Below are positions 9,901 to 18,595 of a stretch of 64,000 nucleotides of DNA, in pieces. The translations under genes and the position numbers were made by a program. Source of the DNA: an uncultured Lachnospiraceae bacterium (GTDB lineage Bacteria > Bacillota > Clostridia > Lachnospirales > Lachnospiraceae); NCBI GenBank assembly GCA_910588845.1, contig CAJURU010000008.1, positions 62,001 to 126,000 on the forward strand, read 5' to 3'. A model generated the notes under the pieces. The model did not search any database, was not told the origin of the DNA, and saw only the letters and a program-made list of their open reading frames with translations. The number at the start of each line of letters is the position of its first letter. The stretch's first letter is position 1.

Positions 9901-10698
9901 CGTACTGCACGCGGATATTTTTTCAAAAGTTTCCTGTTCCTCCTGCAAGAGCGCGGCATAACTTTGGGGTCCGTCTCCCATCAGACTGATTTGCACACAC
10001 TGTTCGAGCTGCCGCGCCCACTGCGCAGAAAGATTGTTCAGATATGCCAGCAATGCTTCCGTCATCGGAAGCTCCTCAAACTCCTCCATGCTTTCTACCT
10101 GAAAAGGCGCCCTGCATTCCTCAAGCCATTCCTCCACCCAGGGATAACTCATCGCAAAGGAAAAGAGCTTTAAGATTGTCTCCTTGAGCGGTTGGTCCGT
10201 TTTACCGGTAGCAATCGTCTCAGACAGCGCCAGGAATTCCGGTTTCGCCTCCTGGTAATACTGCTCCAACACCCGGTCTAACACATCGCTGCGCAAAAGT
10301 TTGAGTTCCCCTTCCTCTGCCACGCGAAAATCCGGCTCCATCTCAATCCTATGAAAATAATTGCGTATGACATACAGGCAAAAACTGTGGATGGTCGTAA
10401 TCTGCGCATTGTGCAGCAAGGTCTGCTGCCGTTGCAGATGCACGTTGTCCGGCTGCTTTTCCAGAGCTTTTGCCAGGGCCAGCCCTATCCGTTCTCTCAT
10501 TTCCGCCGCCGCCGCATTGGTAAACGTCACAATTAAGAGCCGATCAATATCTATGGGATGGCTCTTATCCGTTATTTTACGGATAATGCGCTCCACCAAA
10601 ACGGCTGTCTTTCCACTTCCCGCCGCCGCAGATACCAGCAGATTCCTCTCTTCCACCTCTATAACTCTGCGCTGTTCCTCGGTCCATTTTCTCTCCAT
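6943..10698 (-). CDS. addA: ATP-dependent helicase/nuclease subunit A (AddA)
   Basis: The 1251-aa helicase-nuclease subunit of AddAB, which resects double-strand breaks and reads Chi for RecA loading. The UvrD-like helicase begins with the Walker A motif AAAGSGKTAVLVERI near residue 25. Later motifs include MIDEYQDSNNVQ, GDVKQSIYRFR, IMSIHKSKGLEFPVVF and LYVALTRAKEKL. The C-terminal RecB-type nuclease has GIIDVFFEEEDGIVLLDYKTD with the Asp and Lys catalytic residues. The start overlaps addB by 40 bases, so the two are translationally linked. No phage or plasmid genes are nearby, so this is the chromosomal repair copy. Confidence 0.97.
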   Translation of the reverse strand: MERKWTEEQRRVIEVEERNLLVSAAAGSGKTAVLVERIIRKITDKSHPIDIDRLLIVTFTNAAAAEMRERIGLALAKALEKQPDNVHLQRQQTLLHNAQITTIHSFCLYVIRNYFHRIEMEPDFRVAEEGELKLLRSDVLDRVLEQYYQEAKPEFLALSETIATGKTDQPLKETILKLFSFAMSYPWVEEWLEECRAPFQVESMEEFEELPMTEALLAYLNNLSAQWARQLEQCVQISLMGDGPQSYAALLQEEQETFEKISACSTFEEYYECVRAVSFGRLPALRKFAGDAAKKERVQKLRNEVKASVKKITEQFFFQSPQKTMEDMGKSRPAADMLIEVTLAFIHAFAEKKREKNMLDFNDFEHYALKILVDEQSHKPSRTAEELRRNYEEIMIDEYQDSNNVQETILRAVSKEADGGHNIFMVGDVKQSIYRFRMARPELFMEKYDTYTLEESKNQRVDLHKNFRSRPEVIETVNDIFAKIMNHDIGNITYDAQAALYSGAVFPEGKPGMFDTRLLVVQPAEEDKELKAPDLEAKAVGAEIRRMMKEQLVKDERPAEGSEGALRPLRYGDVVILLRSLGSVADTFVKTLNEMGIPARATAGAGYFSAPEVQTALNLLKLVDNPRQDIPMAAALSSPVVGLSKEDLATLRVQFPEETFYQAVMHYISGEDAQKDGEAPGSQQKSEISVARELFAAQGEEAAKRIELSAQAKQRLQKFLHLLRKYRKKVSYTPIHQLLYEILEETGYQAYVYALPGGEVKRANLEMLVEKAIAYENTSYRGLFHFIRYMEQLRKYEVDFPLADGEETEDAVRIMSIHKSKGLEFPVVFVSGLGKMFNNQDVKEKVVLHPSLGIGMDVTDIARRLRTPGFTRQVLARRITMENIGEELRVLYVALTRAKEKLILTGVLKKAREKLEEWGFVVNAQEGEASLAAGVCMKAAPIAEESAGFLSFLQRLNTNNYLQLILLACRAYPGKYPALLLQKEDLAFAEQEHAVAQELTKIDLLARVQERDCAWDRKVEERLNFVYPYEEECTMRTKVSVSELKHRAMDKIIEEEMRGQSGWQQKEEERYVPAFMEGVQQENIGAKRGTAMHRVLECYDFTREADSLEGQLQMLEEQGKIEEDLLELVYLPALKKFLASPLASRMQAAAHSGKLYKEKPFVMGKPAREALEESGSSEMLLIQGIIDVFFEEEDGIVLLDYKTDSVSSGGELADRYRTQMELYQEAIERALGKTVKEKALYSFCLGEVVRV

Positions 10699-13600
10699 TG
10701 TGCTGCATTTCCTCCTGTGTCTGAACTGTCGCGCATTTTCTGATAGATTTCTTCTTCATCCTTAATCTGCGCAAGCTGCCGGTAACTTTGTCCAGGCGCG
10801 CTGTCATCGAAGCCGCAGATTCCATGATAAGGACAGTAATCGCACCCGGTTTCATCCCCCAGACGGTACGGGCGCGCAGATACTTCCCCGGCAAAAATTT
10901 TCTGCCCGATTTCTTGAATTTTATGATTGACATAGCCGGACAATACCGCAAATTCTTCTCTCCCCACACGCTTTGTTTTCTTACTGGCGCTGGCGTCCAT
11001 GTCCTCGCAGGCGAGTCCTTTCAGTTTCAGCTTTTCCAATATTTCCTCGCGGATTTGCGCATCCGTCTTACCGGAATCTCCGTCAACAATGGGATCATCC
11101 AGATGATAATAATACATGCCCCCAGGTATTACCTGCCTCCCCGGATATTTTTGCTTCATAATCTCCATTGCCGAATTCAGATACACCACAAGCTGTAACT
11201 GCAAACCATGGTAGACCGACAAAAGCTGGAAATCCTGGCCCCCAGATTTATAATCTACTACCTTCACATAGACGGCGTCCTGTGTTTTGTGCGTGTCCAC
11301 CCGGTCAATCCTGCCCCGGAGCCTCATTTTCTCCCGCTCGCTGAGCGTAAAATTCACCGACTCCAGATTTTCAATAAAAGAAAAGGAAATCTCATATCCT
11401 TCCGGGGAAAAATGACTGGTCCGCACCTGCTCTTCGATGGTCTCCACCGTCCGCCGTAAAATCCGCTTCATCCGCTCCAGGAGATACGTCGTCCTCGCCT
11501 CCTGAAACAATTTGTTATCAAACCCCTGCCCTAACGCTTCCTCCACGGCCTGTTCAATTAACTGTTCCCGCACATCATCCGGCACGCCAAGCCAATGGTA
11601 GCCCGCCTTCTCCATAGCATAAGAATACCGCTCCAACACCTCATGGAACATGCTTCCCATATCCACCGCGGCAAATTCCCCCAGGCTGCGCTCCTCAAGC
11701 TTTAATCCATATTGCAGGAAATGGCTGCAAGCACAGGCGCTAAATCTCTCTAACCTGGTAACGCTGTTCTCCAGCACCGTCCCATACAACGCATGTGTAA
11801 TTTCCTCCCCCATGTTCCCCTCATAAAAATGATAAAATGCCGCCTCAAAAAAGAGGCGCATCTGTTCCCGCCACTGTTCCTGTCCGCTGTACCAGTGGTA
11901 TAGCCCCAGCCACTCCGGGGAAATATCGCCTCTTTTTGCCTTTTTCAGTCCATCCACAAAAAACTTCTGGCTGCTTCTTGGCGTCACAATCTGTCTGCCG
12001 CCAGCCTCTTCTTGCACACGCGCCGGAACAAACTGGGGAAACATGCGCCGGATAGTCCCCACCAGATAAGATTTGCGGCTCTCCTTCCCCTCGCAGCCAA
12101 CCCGAAACCAGGTGAGGTACAGCCGTTCGGAGGGCTTTGTAAGGTTTAAATAGAGATAAAATTTCTGGATAAAACTGCGCTCCCGGTCCGTAGGCGCAAG
12201 CTCCATATCATTAGCCGCAAACGCCTCCCGGTCTGCCTGAGAAATAATCCCTCCATGCTCCACCGCCTTGGGAATCAGGCCGTCATTCACCCCCGCAAAA
12301 AATAACACCTTAATATCCGACAACCGGCTCCTCTCTATGTCCCCCAGCACAACCCGATCATAGCCCGGCGGAATGATACCGATAGATGCGGCCTCCATGC
12401 CCGCCTCCAATATTTCACGGTACTCCCGGACGCCCATCTTTTCTGCACCTAACAATTCTACTATCTTGTCCAGTAAATCCATGACAACCCGGTAAATTTG
12501 CGCATACTCCCTGGCAAGCGCCGTCTCGCCCTCTTCCTGGAAATAAGCTTCATACTGCCGCAGCTTCCCTTCTATATCCAGAACAGCCATTAGCCCATAG
12601 AAAGCCTTACAAACTTCAAGCGCTGTTTTTTTTTCCTGAAATGCCTCCCACAGCGGGGAAAACTGCTGCACCATCTGTTCGCGCAGTATATTAATCTCAT
12701 CTAACTCCTGCTGTTCTCGCACACACCCACGCCGCACCCACTTCTGCCGCCATTTGCGAAATCCCCGGATATTTACGGACAAAAGATAATTTTCCAAAAT
12801 ATCCGTCTGCGCTGCGGTGATACCGCAAAGACCACAACGCAGGTAACCCAACACCGATTCATAGGAAAAATCCTGCTCTAACACAAGCAGCGCCTGCCGC
12901 AAAAATTCTGTCATCGGATGGAATAAAATATCCTTTGTGGTATCTAAAAACAGGGGAATTTCATAAGTCTCAAAAATCTCCCTGGCATAATTTCCATACA
13001 GCTCTACATCGCCGCAGACGACCGCGATATCTTTATAGCGATAACCATGCGCGCGCACCAAATCCTTAATCTCCCTGGCAATAAAGGAAATCTCCTGTCT
13101 GGGGCTCTGCAATGAATAGAGAAAAATGTTCTGCCAGCTTCTTTCGTCCAGCCCCTTATAAGCTTCCGATGAACCCGCAGACTGCTCCATCTCATTGAAA
13201 CGATAGACCTGCGGCTGCGCACGAAAGAGGTTTTGTTCCAGCCACAACAAAGAAGGAGAGCCTGCAAAACGGCTTTTATTGCTATGCGTTATCCAGACGG
13301 GATCTTTCATCTCCACATGCTGCCTGGCAGCAATTTTTGCCAATGTCTGCACCGTCTTTTTGCTCATGTAAAACAGTTCCTGGACACCGCTGCACATATA
13401 AGCGTCCTCTCTTTTATCGAGCGTCACTGTCACGATAATTTCGCCCGCAATTTGAACCAGCGTTTGTAAGAGATGATACTGCACCGGCGTAAACCCGGTA
13501 AACCCATCCAGCACGATCACGGATCCTTTCAACAACTGTGACTGATCTGCGGCCTGCGCAAACACCTCCAGCACTTCTTCCCCGGTAATGAATTTTCCTT

Positions 13601-14111
13601 GCAGATAATCGGTAAATCCCTGATACATCGTCTGGATATCGCGGATCTTATGGCGAAACAACGGCGGCATGTCTTCCCGCTCTATCAGCGCGTCCAACTG
13701 TTCCGGCGCAATCCGATATTGTGTCAATTCCGAGATAATGGACTTTATCTCACTGATATAACCGGATTTCTTCATACCGGCTTTCATCAAAATTAAATTG
13801 TCCTGCTGTTCTTTTGCCACACGGCGCAGCACAAGATTTTTGCCTGTCTCTTCCAAAATATGCAGATTACCCATTCCCAGCTCGTCAAAGATGCGATAGG
13901 CAAGACGGTTAAAACTCACAACGTCCACATTTAGGATGCTGTGGTTTTCCTGCCGCGCAACCAGCTCCCGCTGTGTCTGCATGGTAAATTGCTCCGGCAC
14001 CAGTACAAAAAAAGTGCGCTGCGGCTCTGCCTTAGACTGTTGCAAAACCTTGTTGTATACATACTCCGATTTCCCGCTCCCGGAACTTCCGAACACTAAC
14101 TGTAACGACAT
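10659..14111 (-). CDS. addB: ATP-dependent helicase/nuclease subunit B (AddB)
   Basis: The 1150-aa partner of AddA. The N-terminus has a Walker A motif GSSGSGKSEYVYNK; the rest of the helicase-like part is degenerate, as usual for AddB. The C-terminal nuclease has GRIDRVDTHK and VKVVDYKSGG. The four cysteines of the iron-sulphur staple are visible as ACACSHFLQYG upstream and CDYCPYHGIC near the C-terminus. It is first in the addB-addA operon and overlaps addA by 40 bases. Its promoter must lie between 14112 and 14202, but I see no strong -35/-10 pair there. Confidence 0.96.
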   Translation of the reverse strand: MSLQLVFGSSGSGKSEYVYNKVLQQSKAEPQRTFFVLVPEQFTMQTQRELVARQENHSILNVDVVSFNRLAYRIFDELGMGNLHILEETGKNLVLRRVAKEQQDNLILMKAGMKKSGYISEIKSIISELTQYRIAPEQLDALIEREDMPPLFRHKIRDIQTMYQGFTDYLQGKFITGEEVLEVFAQAADQSQLLKGSVIVLDGFTGFTPVQYHLLQTLVQIAGEIIVTVTLDKREDAYMCSGVQELFYMSKKTVQTLAKIAARQHVEMKDPVWITHSNKSRFAGSPSLLWLEQNLFRAQPQVYRFNEMEQSAGSSEAYKGLDERSWQNIFLYSLQSPRQEISFIAREIKDLVRAHGYRYKDIAVVCGDVELYGNYAREIFETYEIPLFLDTTKDILFHPMTEFLRQALLVLEQDFSYESVLGYLRCGLCGITAAQTDILENYLLSVNIRGFRKWRQKWVRRGCVREQQELDEINILREQMVQQFSPLWEAFQEKKTALEVCKAFYGLMAVLDIEGKLRQYEAYFQEEGETALAREYAQIYRVVMDLLDKIVELLGAEKMGVREYREILEAGMEAASIGIIPPGYDRVVLGDIERSRLSDIKVLFFAGVNDGLIPKAVEHGGIISQADREAFAANDMELAPTDRERSFIQKFYLYLNLTKPSERLYLTWFRVGCEGKESRKSYLVGTIRRMFPQFVPARVQEEAGGRQIVTPRSSQKFFVDGLKKAKRGDISPEWLGLYHWYSGQEQWREQMRLFFEAAFYHFYEGNMGEEITHALYGTVLENSVTRLERFSACACSHFLQYGLKLEERSLGEFAAVDMGSMFHEVLERYSYAMEKAGYHWLGVPDDVREQLIEQAVEEALGQGFDNKLFQEARTTYLLERMKRILRRTVETIEEQVRTSHFSPEGYEISFSFIENLESVNFTLSEREKMRLRGRIDRVDTHKTQDAVYVKVVDYKSGGQDFQLLSVYHGLQLQLVVYLNSAMEIMKQKYPGRQVIPGGMYYYHLDDPIVDGDSGKTDAQIREEILEKLKLKGLACEDMDASASKKTKRVGREEFAVLSGYVNHKIQEIGQKIFAGEVSARPYRLGDETGCDYCPYHGICGFDDSAPGQSYRQLAQIKDEEEIYQKMRDSSDTGGNAAQWRENGPRNSAEL

Positions 14112-14169
14112 AATCTTCTCCCGAATAAAGCGGACAAGTCCGCATCAACTTCCATCCTTTTACACATTC

Positions 14170-14188
14170 GCGTGACAAGATATTTCCT
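14170..14188 (+). repeat. 19-base intergenic motif, copy 1
   Basis: GCGTGACAAGATATTTCCT lies in the addB upstream region and matches the copy at 22012-22030 at 18 of 19 positions. Its role is unknown. Confidence 0.6.
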
Positions 14189-14202
14189 GGTAAGATAAAC
14201 AA

Positions 14203-14221
14203 GGGCTGCCAGAGGCAGCCC
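14203..14221 (-). terminator. Intrinsic terminator upstream of addB
   Basis: On the minus strand the stem GGGCTGCC/GGCAGCCC has a three-base loop and is followed by TTGTTTATCTT. It closes the ackA / small-gene transcript before addB. Confidence 0.75.
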
Positions 14222-14229
14222 CTTTACGA

Positions 14230-14520
14230 CTAATTCACTTCGTGATAACGCTTATGGAATTTATCTTTTCCACAGACATGGCGCTCATGATCGTTCTCCG
14301 TAATAATATAATCGCCTTCCCGCAGAAAAATCATCCCCCGGCGGTTCTGGATAAACGGACACACGACAACCCCATCCTCTCTGGTTATCTTAATCAACTT
14401 TTCTGTGGAAATCCAGCCGTTCGTCACAATAGAAGTCCAGGGCATAAATCCATCTTCCATCCCCTTGTCCAGTTCATATGGCGCCGCCTCAACCTCAATA
14501 CTGCTTCTTATATATTTCAT
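14230..14520 (-). CDS. Conserved small protein of unknown function
   Basis: A 96-aa soluble protein beginning MKYIRSSIEVEAAPYEL and carrying GDYIITENDHERHVCG near the C-terminus. The GDY segment recalls small PGDYG-type proteins, but the match is too short to assign a family. Two starts are possible: GTG 14526 (four bases after AGGAG) or ATG 14520 (ten bases after it). I list the ATG. It lies 37 bases downstream of ackA and ends just before a terminator, so it is probably the distal gene of the ackA transcript. Confidence 0.7.
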   Translation of the reverse strand: MKYIRSSIEVEAAPYELDKGMEDGFMPWTSIVTNGWISTEKLIKITREDGVVVCPFIQNRRGMIFLREGDYIITENDHERHVCGKDKFHKRYHEVN

Positions 14521-14563
14521 ATCCACCCAGCTCCTTTCTCCAATGTGCAGGATTAATATGTGA

Positions 14564-15760
14564 TTATGATTTTCTAACTAATGATACCGTTTCACGCGCA
14601 ATTGCCAGCTCCTCATTTGTAGGCAGGCAGATAACCGTCACCTTGGAATCCGGCGTGGAAATAATCGTCTCTTCTCCATGCACCTCATTTGCCTTATCGT
14701 CCAACTTCACGCCTAAATAGCCAAGGTAATCACAGATGCCTTTCCTGGTATTGGGACCATTCTCACCTACGCCCGCCGTAAAGCAAATCACATCCACGCC
14801 GTTCATTGCCGCCGTATACGCGCCCACATACTTGGCAGCGCGGTAAATAAAGGTCTGTAATGCACGGATGCCCGCAGCGTCATCTTTCTCTGCGGCCGCT
14901 TCCAAGTCACGGAAGTCGCTGGAAATATGGGATAATCCCTGAACGCCGGATTTCTTATTGAGGATTTCCATAACCCCCTCCAAATCCGTGCCCTCTTTCT
15001 TCGCCAGATATTCCATTGCCCCAGGATCAATATCGCCGGATCTTGTGCCCATAATCAAGCCCTCCAACGGCGTCAAGCCCATGGATGTGTCTATAGATTT
15101 GCCATTCTCAACGGCACAGATAGACGCGCCATTCCCCAAATGGCAGACGATCGTCCTAAGCTCCCCGTACGGTTTGCCCACGATCTCTGCCGCACGCTTG
15201 GAAACATAACTGTGGGAAGTGCCATGAAAACCATACCTGCGCACCTTATATTTCTCATAATAGTCATAATCAATGCCATAAAGATATGCTTTCTCCGGCA
15301 TTGTCTGGTGGAACGCCGTGTCAAACACGCCAACCATCGGCACATTTGGCATCAATTCCTGGCAGGCACGGATACCAATGAGATTTGCCGGGTTGTGCAG
15401 CGGCGCTAAATCGTTGCACTCCTCGATAACTCCCAGCACTTCCTCATTCAAAATAGTAGAGGAAGCAAATTTCTCTCCGCCGTGGACCACTCTGTGGCCA
15501 ACCGCCCCGATTTCACTTAAACTCTTCAAAGCGCCCGTCTTAGGATTCACCAGCGCGTCCAGTACCATCTGAATGGCCTGCTTATGCGTAGGCATGTCCG
15601 CATCGGTTATCTCTTTCTCACCGCCTGCCTTCTGATATACCAGCCTGCCGTCCAGGCCGATTCTCTCACATAATCCCTTTGCCAGCACTGCCTCCGTATC
15701 AGAATTGATGACCTGATATTTCAGGGAGGAGCTTCCACAGTTCACTACTAATATGTTCAT
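14564..15760 (-). CDS. ackA: Acetate kinase
   Basis: A 398-aa cytosolic kinase that converts acetyl phosphate and ADP to acetate and ATP, the energy-yielding end of fermentation. Family signatures are MNILVVNCGSSSLKYQ at the N-terminus, RYGFHGTSHSYV, CHLGNGASICAV, DTSMGLTPLEGL and FTAGVGENGP. Phosphotransacetylase is not adjacent; the upstream neighbour is a YccF protein with its own promoter. A promoter 47 bases upstream serves this gene. Length and motifs are typical. Confidence 0.98.
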   Translation of the reverse strand: MNILVVNCGSSSLKYQVINSDTEAVLAKGLCERIGLDGRLVYQKAGGEKEITDADMPTHKQAIQMVLDALVNPKTGALKSLSEIGAVGHRVVHGGEKFASSTILNEEVLGVIEECNDLAPLHNPANLIGIRACQELMPNVPMVGVFDTAFHQTMPEKAYLYGIDYDYYEKYKVRRYGFHGTSHSYVSKRAAEIVGKPYGELRTIVCHLGNGASICAVENGKSIDTSMGLTPLEGLIMGTRSGDIDPGAMEYLAKKEGTDLEGVMEILNKKSGVQGLSHISSDFRDLEAAAEKDDAAGIRALQTFIYRAAKYVGAYTAAMNGVDVICFTAGVGENGPNTRKGICDYLGYLGVKLDDKANEVHGEETIISTPDSKVTVICLPTNEELAIARETVSLVRKS

Positions 15761-15806
15761 TTCTTTCTCCTTTCTCGTCCTCTAGCGAAAAATTACTCTT
15801 TCTTCC

Positions 15807-15835
15807 ATTATAAACCAATCTATTTCGGCATACAA
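15807..15835 (-). promoter_or_regulatory. ackA promoter
   Basis: On the minus strand, -35 TTGTAT (15830-15835) and a perfect -10 TATAAT (15807-15812) are separated by exactly 17 bases, upstream of the ackA ribosome site AAAGGAG. Confidence 0.75.
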
Positions 15836-15842
15836 GATGAAT

Positions 15843-16208
15843 TTATATATATCTGATGGTCGCGCCAAAAGGCATCAGGGACAGCTTTGCTATTTTAAAA
15901 CATTGCAGCCCAAAGGGAATACCAATGATTGTAATACACAGTAATACGCCATTCAATACTGCCACACAGGCCAGAGGAATCCCGCTGAAAATCAGCCAAA
16001 AAACATTAGCAATGACCGACACGCTGCCCCCGCCATATTCAATTTCCTTTCCAAATGGAAAAAACGTTAATGACGCCAGCTTAAAGCATTGCTTGCCAAT
16101 CGGAATGCCAATGATTGTAATGCTCCACAGAAGCCCCGCAATCACCCACGAAAAACCTTCCCACAGCCCGCAGGCCAGGAACCAGATAATATTTCCCAAA
16201 CAACCCAT
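15843..16208 (-). CDS. YccF family inner-membrane protein
   Basis: A 121-aa integral membrane protein made of two similar halves. Each half has a hydrophobic stretch followed by a near-repeated block (SITIIGIPIGKQCFKLA and CITIIGIPFGLQCFKIA, then FPFG / MPFG). This duplicated IIGIP-G-QCFK pattern defines the YccF (DUF307) family. Function in other bacteria is unknown. AAGGAGGTACATC precedes the ATG, and a strong promoter lies about 60 bases upstream. It is unlikely to be part of the ackA transcript, because ackA has its own promoter. Confidence 0.88.
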   Translation of the reverse strand: MGCLGNIIWFLACGLWEGFSWVIAGLLWSITIIGIPIGKQCFKLASLTFFPFGKEIEYGGGSVSVIANVFWLIFSGIPLACVAVLNGVLLCITIIGIPFGLQCFKIAKLSLMPFGATIRYI

Positions 16209-16267
16209 GATGTACCTCCTTCGTCTATATACTTCCTCTAAAGTAATAATAAAACTACGCTTTTTAT

Positions 16268-16296
16268 ATTATACATCCGCTTCCTATTCCATGCAA
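16268..16296 (-). promoter_or_regulatory. Promoter of the YccF-family gene
   Basis: On the minus strand, TTGCAT (16291-16296) and TATAAT (16268-16273) are separated by 17 bases, about 60 bases upstream of the start codon. Confidence 0.75.
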
Positions 16297-16367
16297 CTTA
16301 AAAAGAGCCGGAACTATAACAAACAATACCAGTACACAGGCTGTTTCTACAAAACATATTCATTCCG

Positions 16368-16883
16368 ATGATTATAGGTGAAATAAGACGCTATCTGCGC
16401 GATAACAATTCCATTCGTGTGAGCCGTTCCCTGCGCGACACGGCTTACAAGGCTATCCACGCCAAAGAACTCCTGTCCAAAGAATTATCAAGAGAACCCA
16501 CGATTGAAGACATCGCCGAGAAAATTGACATCCCCAAGGAAGATATTGTCTTTGCCCTAGACGCCATCCAGTGCCCCATCAGCCTGTACGACCCGGTCTA
16601 CACCGACGGCGGGGACACTTTATACGTCATGGATCAAATCAGCGATAAGAAAAACAGGGAAGAGACCTGGGTAGAGGAACTCTCCTTGAGCGACGCCATG
16701 AAACGACTGAACGAACGGGAAAACTATATCATCAAGCTCCGTTTCTTCGAGGGTAAAACCCAGATGGAAGTCGCAGAAGAAATTCACATCTCCCAGGCCC
16801 AAGTCAGCAGGCTGGAAAAGTCTGCCTTAAAAAACATGAAAAATTATCTCTCTATAACTCCCACTTGTCACAGAGGGAATTAA
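16368..16883 (+). pseudogene. sigG: 5'-truncated sigG (sporulation sigma factor G remnant)
   Basis: The frame encodes only the C-terminal two thirds of sigma-G. It starts at the conserved internal Met of the MIIGEIRRYLRDNN block and continues through RVSRSLRDTAYKAIHAKELL, EDIVFALDAIQCPISLYDP, the region-4 helix-turn-helix EGKTQMEVAEEIHISQAQVSRLEKSALK, and an abnormal tail. Regions 1 and 2, which bind core polymerase and the -10 element, are missing. There is no ribosome-binding site before the ATG. Just upstream, other frames give weak traces of the expected sequence (LKKS..NYN, then KTYSF, where sigma-G has LIKSIDNFD and STYAVPM), suggesting decay with frameshifts. In relatives sigG usually follows spoIIGA-sigE on the same strand. 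Here the remnant is inverted, and its 3' end overlaps the RNase gene by 32 bases. I judge it non-functional. Confidence 0.75.
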
Positions 16884-18450
16884 TCTGGTCGGCAAATTTG
16901 CCGAGCTCCTTGTTGGGACGTCCCTGGCTCTTACGGATCACGGCAAGGAGACGCTCGCCAGCGGCCACAAGTCTTGCAAAAATATTAGAAACTGCATGTG
17001 TTTCTTTCTTCTTAACCGCACGCTCCCGGCTGCCCTGCACGACGCAGACATTTTCTGCCAGGTCGTAAACATCCCCGCTATAGGGTCCGATTGCCGGGAT
17101 GCCAGTTTCCTTTTCTACCATCCGCGCAAACTCATCGCACACACTGTCCTGCCCATGAACCACAAACACACGCTTGGGCGTGCTGCCGAACGCCTTGACC
17201 CACTCTAAGAGATGCGCCTGGTCTGCATGGCCGCTGATTCCCGGCAGTTTCGTAATGCGCGCCCGCACCTCAATCTCCTCACCGAACAGCTTCACCGATT
17301 TCACTCCGTTTAACAAATGATTGCCCAACGTCCCCGGCACCTGATAGCCCACAAAGAGAATCGTAGAGTCTGGCCGCCACAAATTGTGTTTGAGGTGATG
17401 GCGGATTCTTCCGGCTTCACACATACCGGAAGCAGAGATAATCACAATCGGCTTTTTAACAAAATTAATCATCCGCGATTCATCGCTCGTCACGGCAATT
17501 TTCAGTCCCGGGAAAGCAAGCGGATTGTTCCCCTTCTCCAACAACTTCTGCGCCCGCTCATTAAAGCACTCGTGCACATTTTTCTGGAAAATATTTGTGG
17601 CCTCCACCGCCAGCGGCGAGTCAATATAAACCTCAAAATCTGCAAATTCCGGCAGCAGGTTTTCCATCTTAATCCGTCTCAGGAAAAATAGCATCTCCTG
17701 CGTCCTGCCTACGGAAAATGCCGGAATTACCACGTTCCCCCCGCGGGTAAAGGTCTCTCTGCACACTTCGGCAAGCTCCGGCGCATAATCTGGCGGCCTC
17801 TTATGTGTGCGGTCGCCATAAGTAGATTCCATAATGACATAATCCGCTTCTTTTATGTATTCGGGATCACGGATTAACGGACGATTACCGTTTCCAATAT
17901 CACCGGAGAATACCAGCTTCACCTGCTTATCATCTTCTGTTCCCCACACTTCTATGCTCGAAGAACCAAGCAAATGCCCCGCGTCAATAAAACGGATCGT
18001 AATCTCCGGGCACAGCGTAATCTTTTCCTCGTATTCACAGGGCACGAAATACTTCAAAACCCCTTCCGCATCCTCCATGCTGTACATCGGCTCTACCAGA
18101 GGGCGCCCGGCACGACGCGCCTTGCGATTCCTCCACTCCGCCTCAAATTCCTGGATATGCGCCGAGTCCTTTAACATAATATTACAGAGTTCTGCCGTCG
18201 GCCGCGTCGCATAAATCTTCCCCCGGAATCCATGGCTGTACAGAAGCGGCAGCAGACCTGAATGGTCAATGTGCGCATGCGTTACCAACACATAGTCAAT
18301 CTCCGCCGCATTAACCGGAATCTCCTGGTTCACATAAATATCCTTTCCCTGTTCCATACCGCAGTCAACCAGCAGATTTACCTTCCCCATCCGCAAATAG
18401 TGACAGCTCCCGGTCACCTCATGGGCAGCCCCCAAGAATTCTAGCTTCAT
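16852..18450 (-). CDS. Metallo-beta-lactamase/beta-CASP RNA-processing nuclease (Ysh1-like)
   Basis: A 532-aa cytosolic zinc nuclease of the COG1236 type. The metallo-beta-lactamase signature THAHIDHSG is near residue 57, with GHLLGSSSIEV and VFSGDIGN as further metal-site strands. The beta-CASP domain follows (PAFSVGRTQEMLFFL, IDSPLAVEAT, SASGMCEAGRIRHHL), then the RMMBL motif LPGISGHADQ and FVVHGQ. Family members act as endo- or exoribonucleases in RNA maturation and decay; the substrate here is unknown. About 75 residues after RMMBL form an extra basic helical tail. It has its own strong promoter, and its last codons overlap the convergent sigG remnant. Confidence 0.9.
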   Translation of the reverse strand: MKLEFLGAAHEVTGSCHYLRMGKVNLLVDCGMEQGKDIYVNQEIPVNAAEIDYVLVTHAHIDHSGLLPLLYSHGFRGKIYATRPTAELCNIMLKDSAHIQEFEAEWRNRKARRAGRPLVEPMYSMEDAEGVLKYFVPCEYEEKITLCPEITIRFIDAGHLLGSSSIEVWGTEDDKQVKLVFSGDIGNGNRPLIRDPEYIKEADYVIMESTYGDRTHKRPPDYAPELAEVCRETFTRGGNVVIPAFSVGRTQEMLFFLRRIKMENLLPEFADFEVYIDSPLAVEATNIFQKNVHECFNERAQKLLEKGNNPLAFPGLKIAVTSDESRMINFVKKPIVIISASGMCEAGRIRHHLKHNLWRPDSTILFVGYQVPGTLGNHLLNGVKSVKLFGEEIEVRARITKLPGISGHADQAHLLEWVKAFGSTPKRVFVVHGQDSVCDEFARMVEKETGIPAIGPYSGDVYDLAENVCVVQGSRERAVKKKETHAVSNIFARLVAAGERLLAVIRKSQGRPNKELGKFADQINSLCDKWEL

Positions 18451-18512
18451 CCCACCATCTCCTTTGTATGCTTTATTCTTTGTGCTTAAAAACGGTCTCT
18501 TTGGATGATTTT

Positions 18513-18541
18513 ATTATATCAAACTGCCTATCGGGTGTAAA
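18513..18541 (-). promoter_or_regulatory. Promoter of the MBL-fold nuclease gene
   Basis: On the minus strand, -35 TTTACA (18536-18541) and perfect -10 TATAAT (18513-18518) have a 17-base spacer, between sigE and the nuclease gene. Confidence 0.8.
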
Positions 18542-18595
18542 GCGCATTCCTGCGCCTGCGGCGTTTAACTATACATAATTCGGACTCATTGATGC

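Noticed and set aside
8605..10173. Several plus-strand ORFs of 130-311 codons inside addA and nearby
   Set aside because: They mirror addA codons, have compositions rich in His, Arg and Cys typical of antisense frames, and lack ribosome sites.
16368..16883. A functional small sigma factor
   Set aside because: Region 2 is absent, the start is an internal conserved Met without a ribosome site, and the tail runs into the neighbouring gene.
18548..18575. GC-rich hairpin after sigE as a terminator
   Set aside because: The stem is short and the T tract is weak, and it overlaps the promoter of the nuclease gene.
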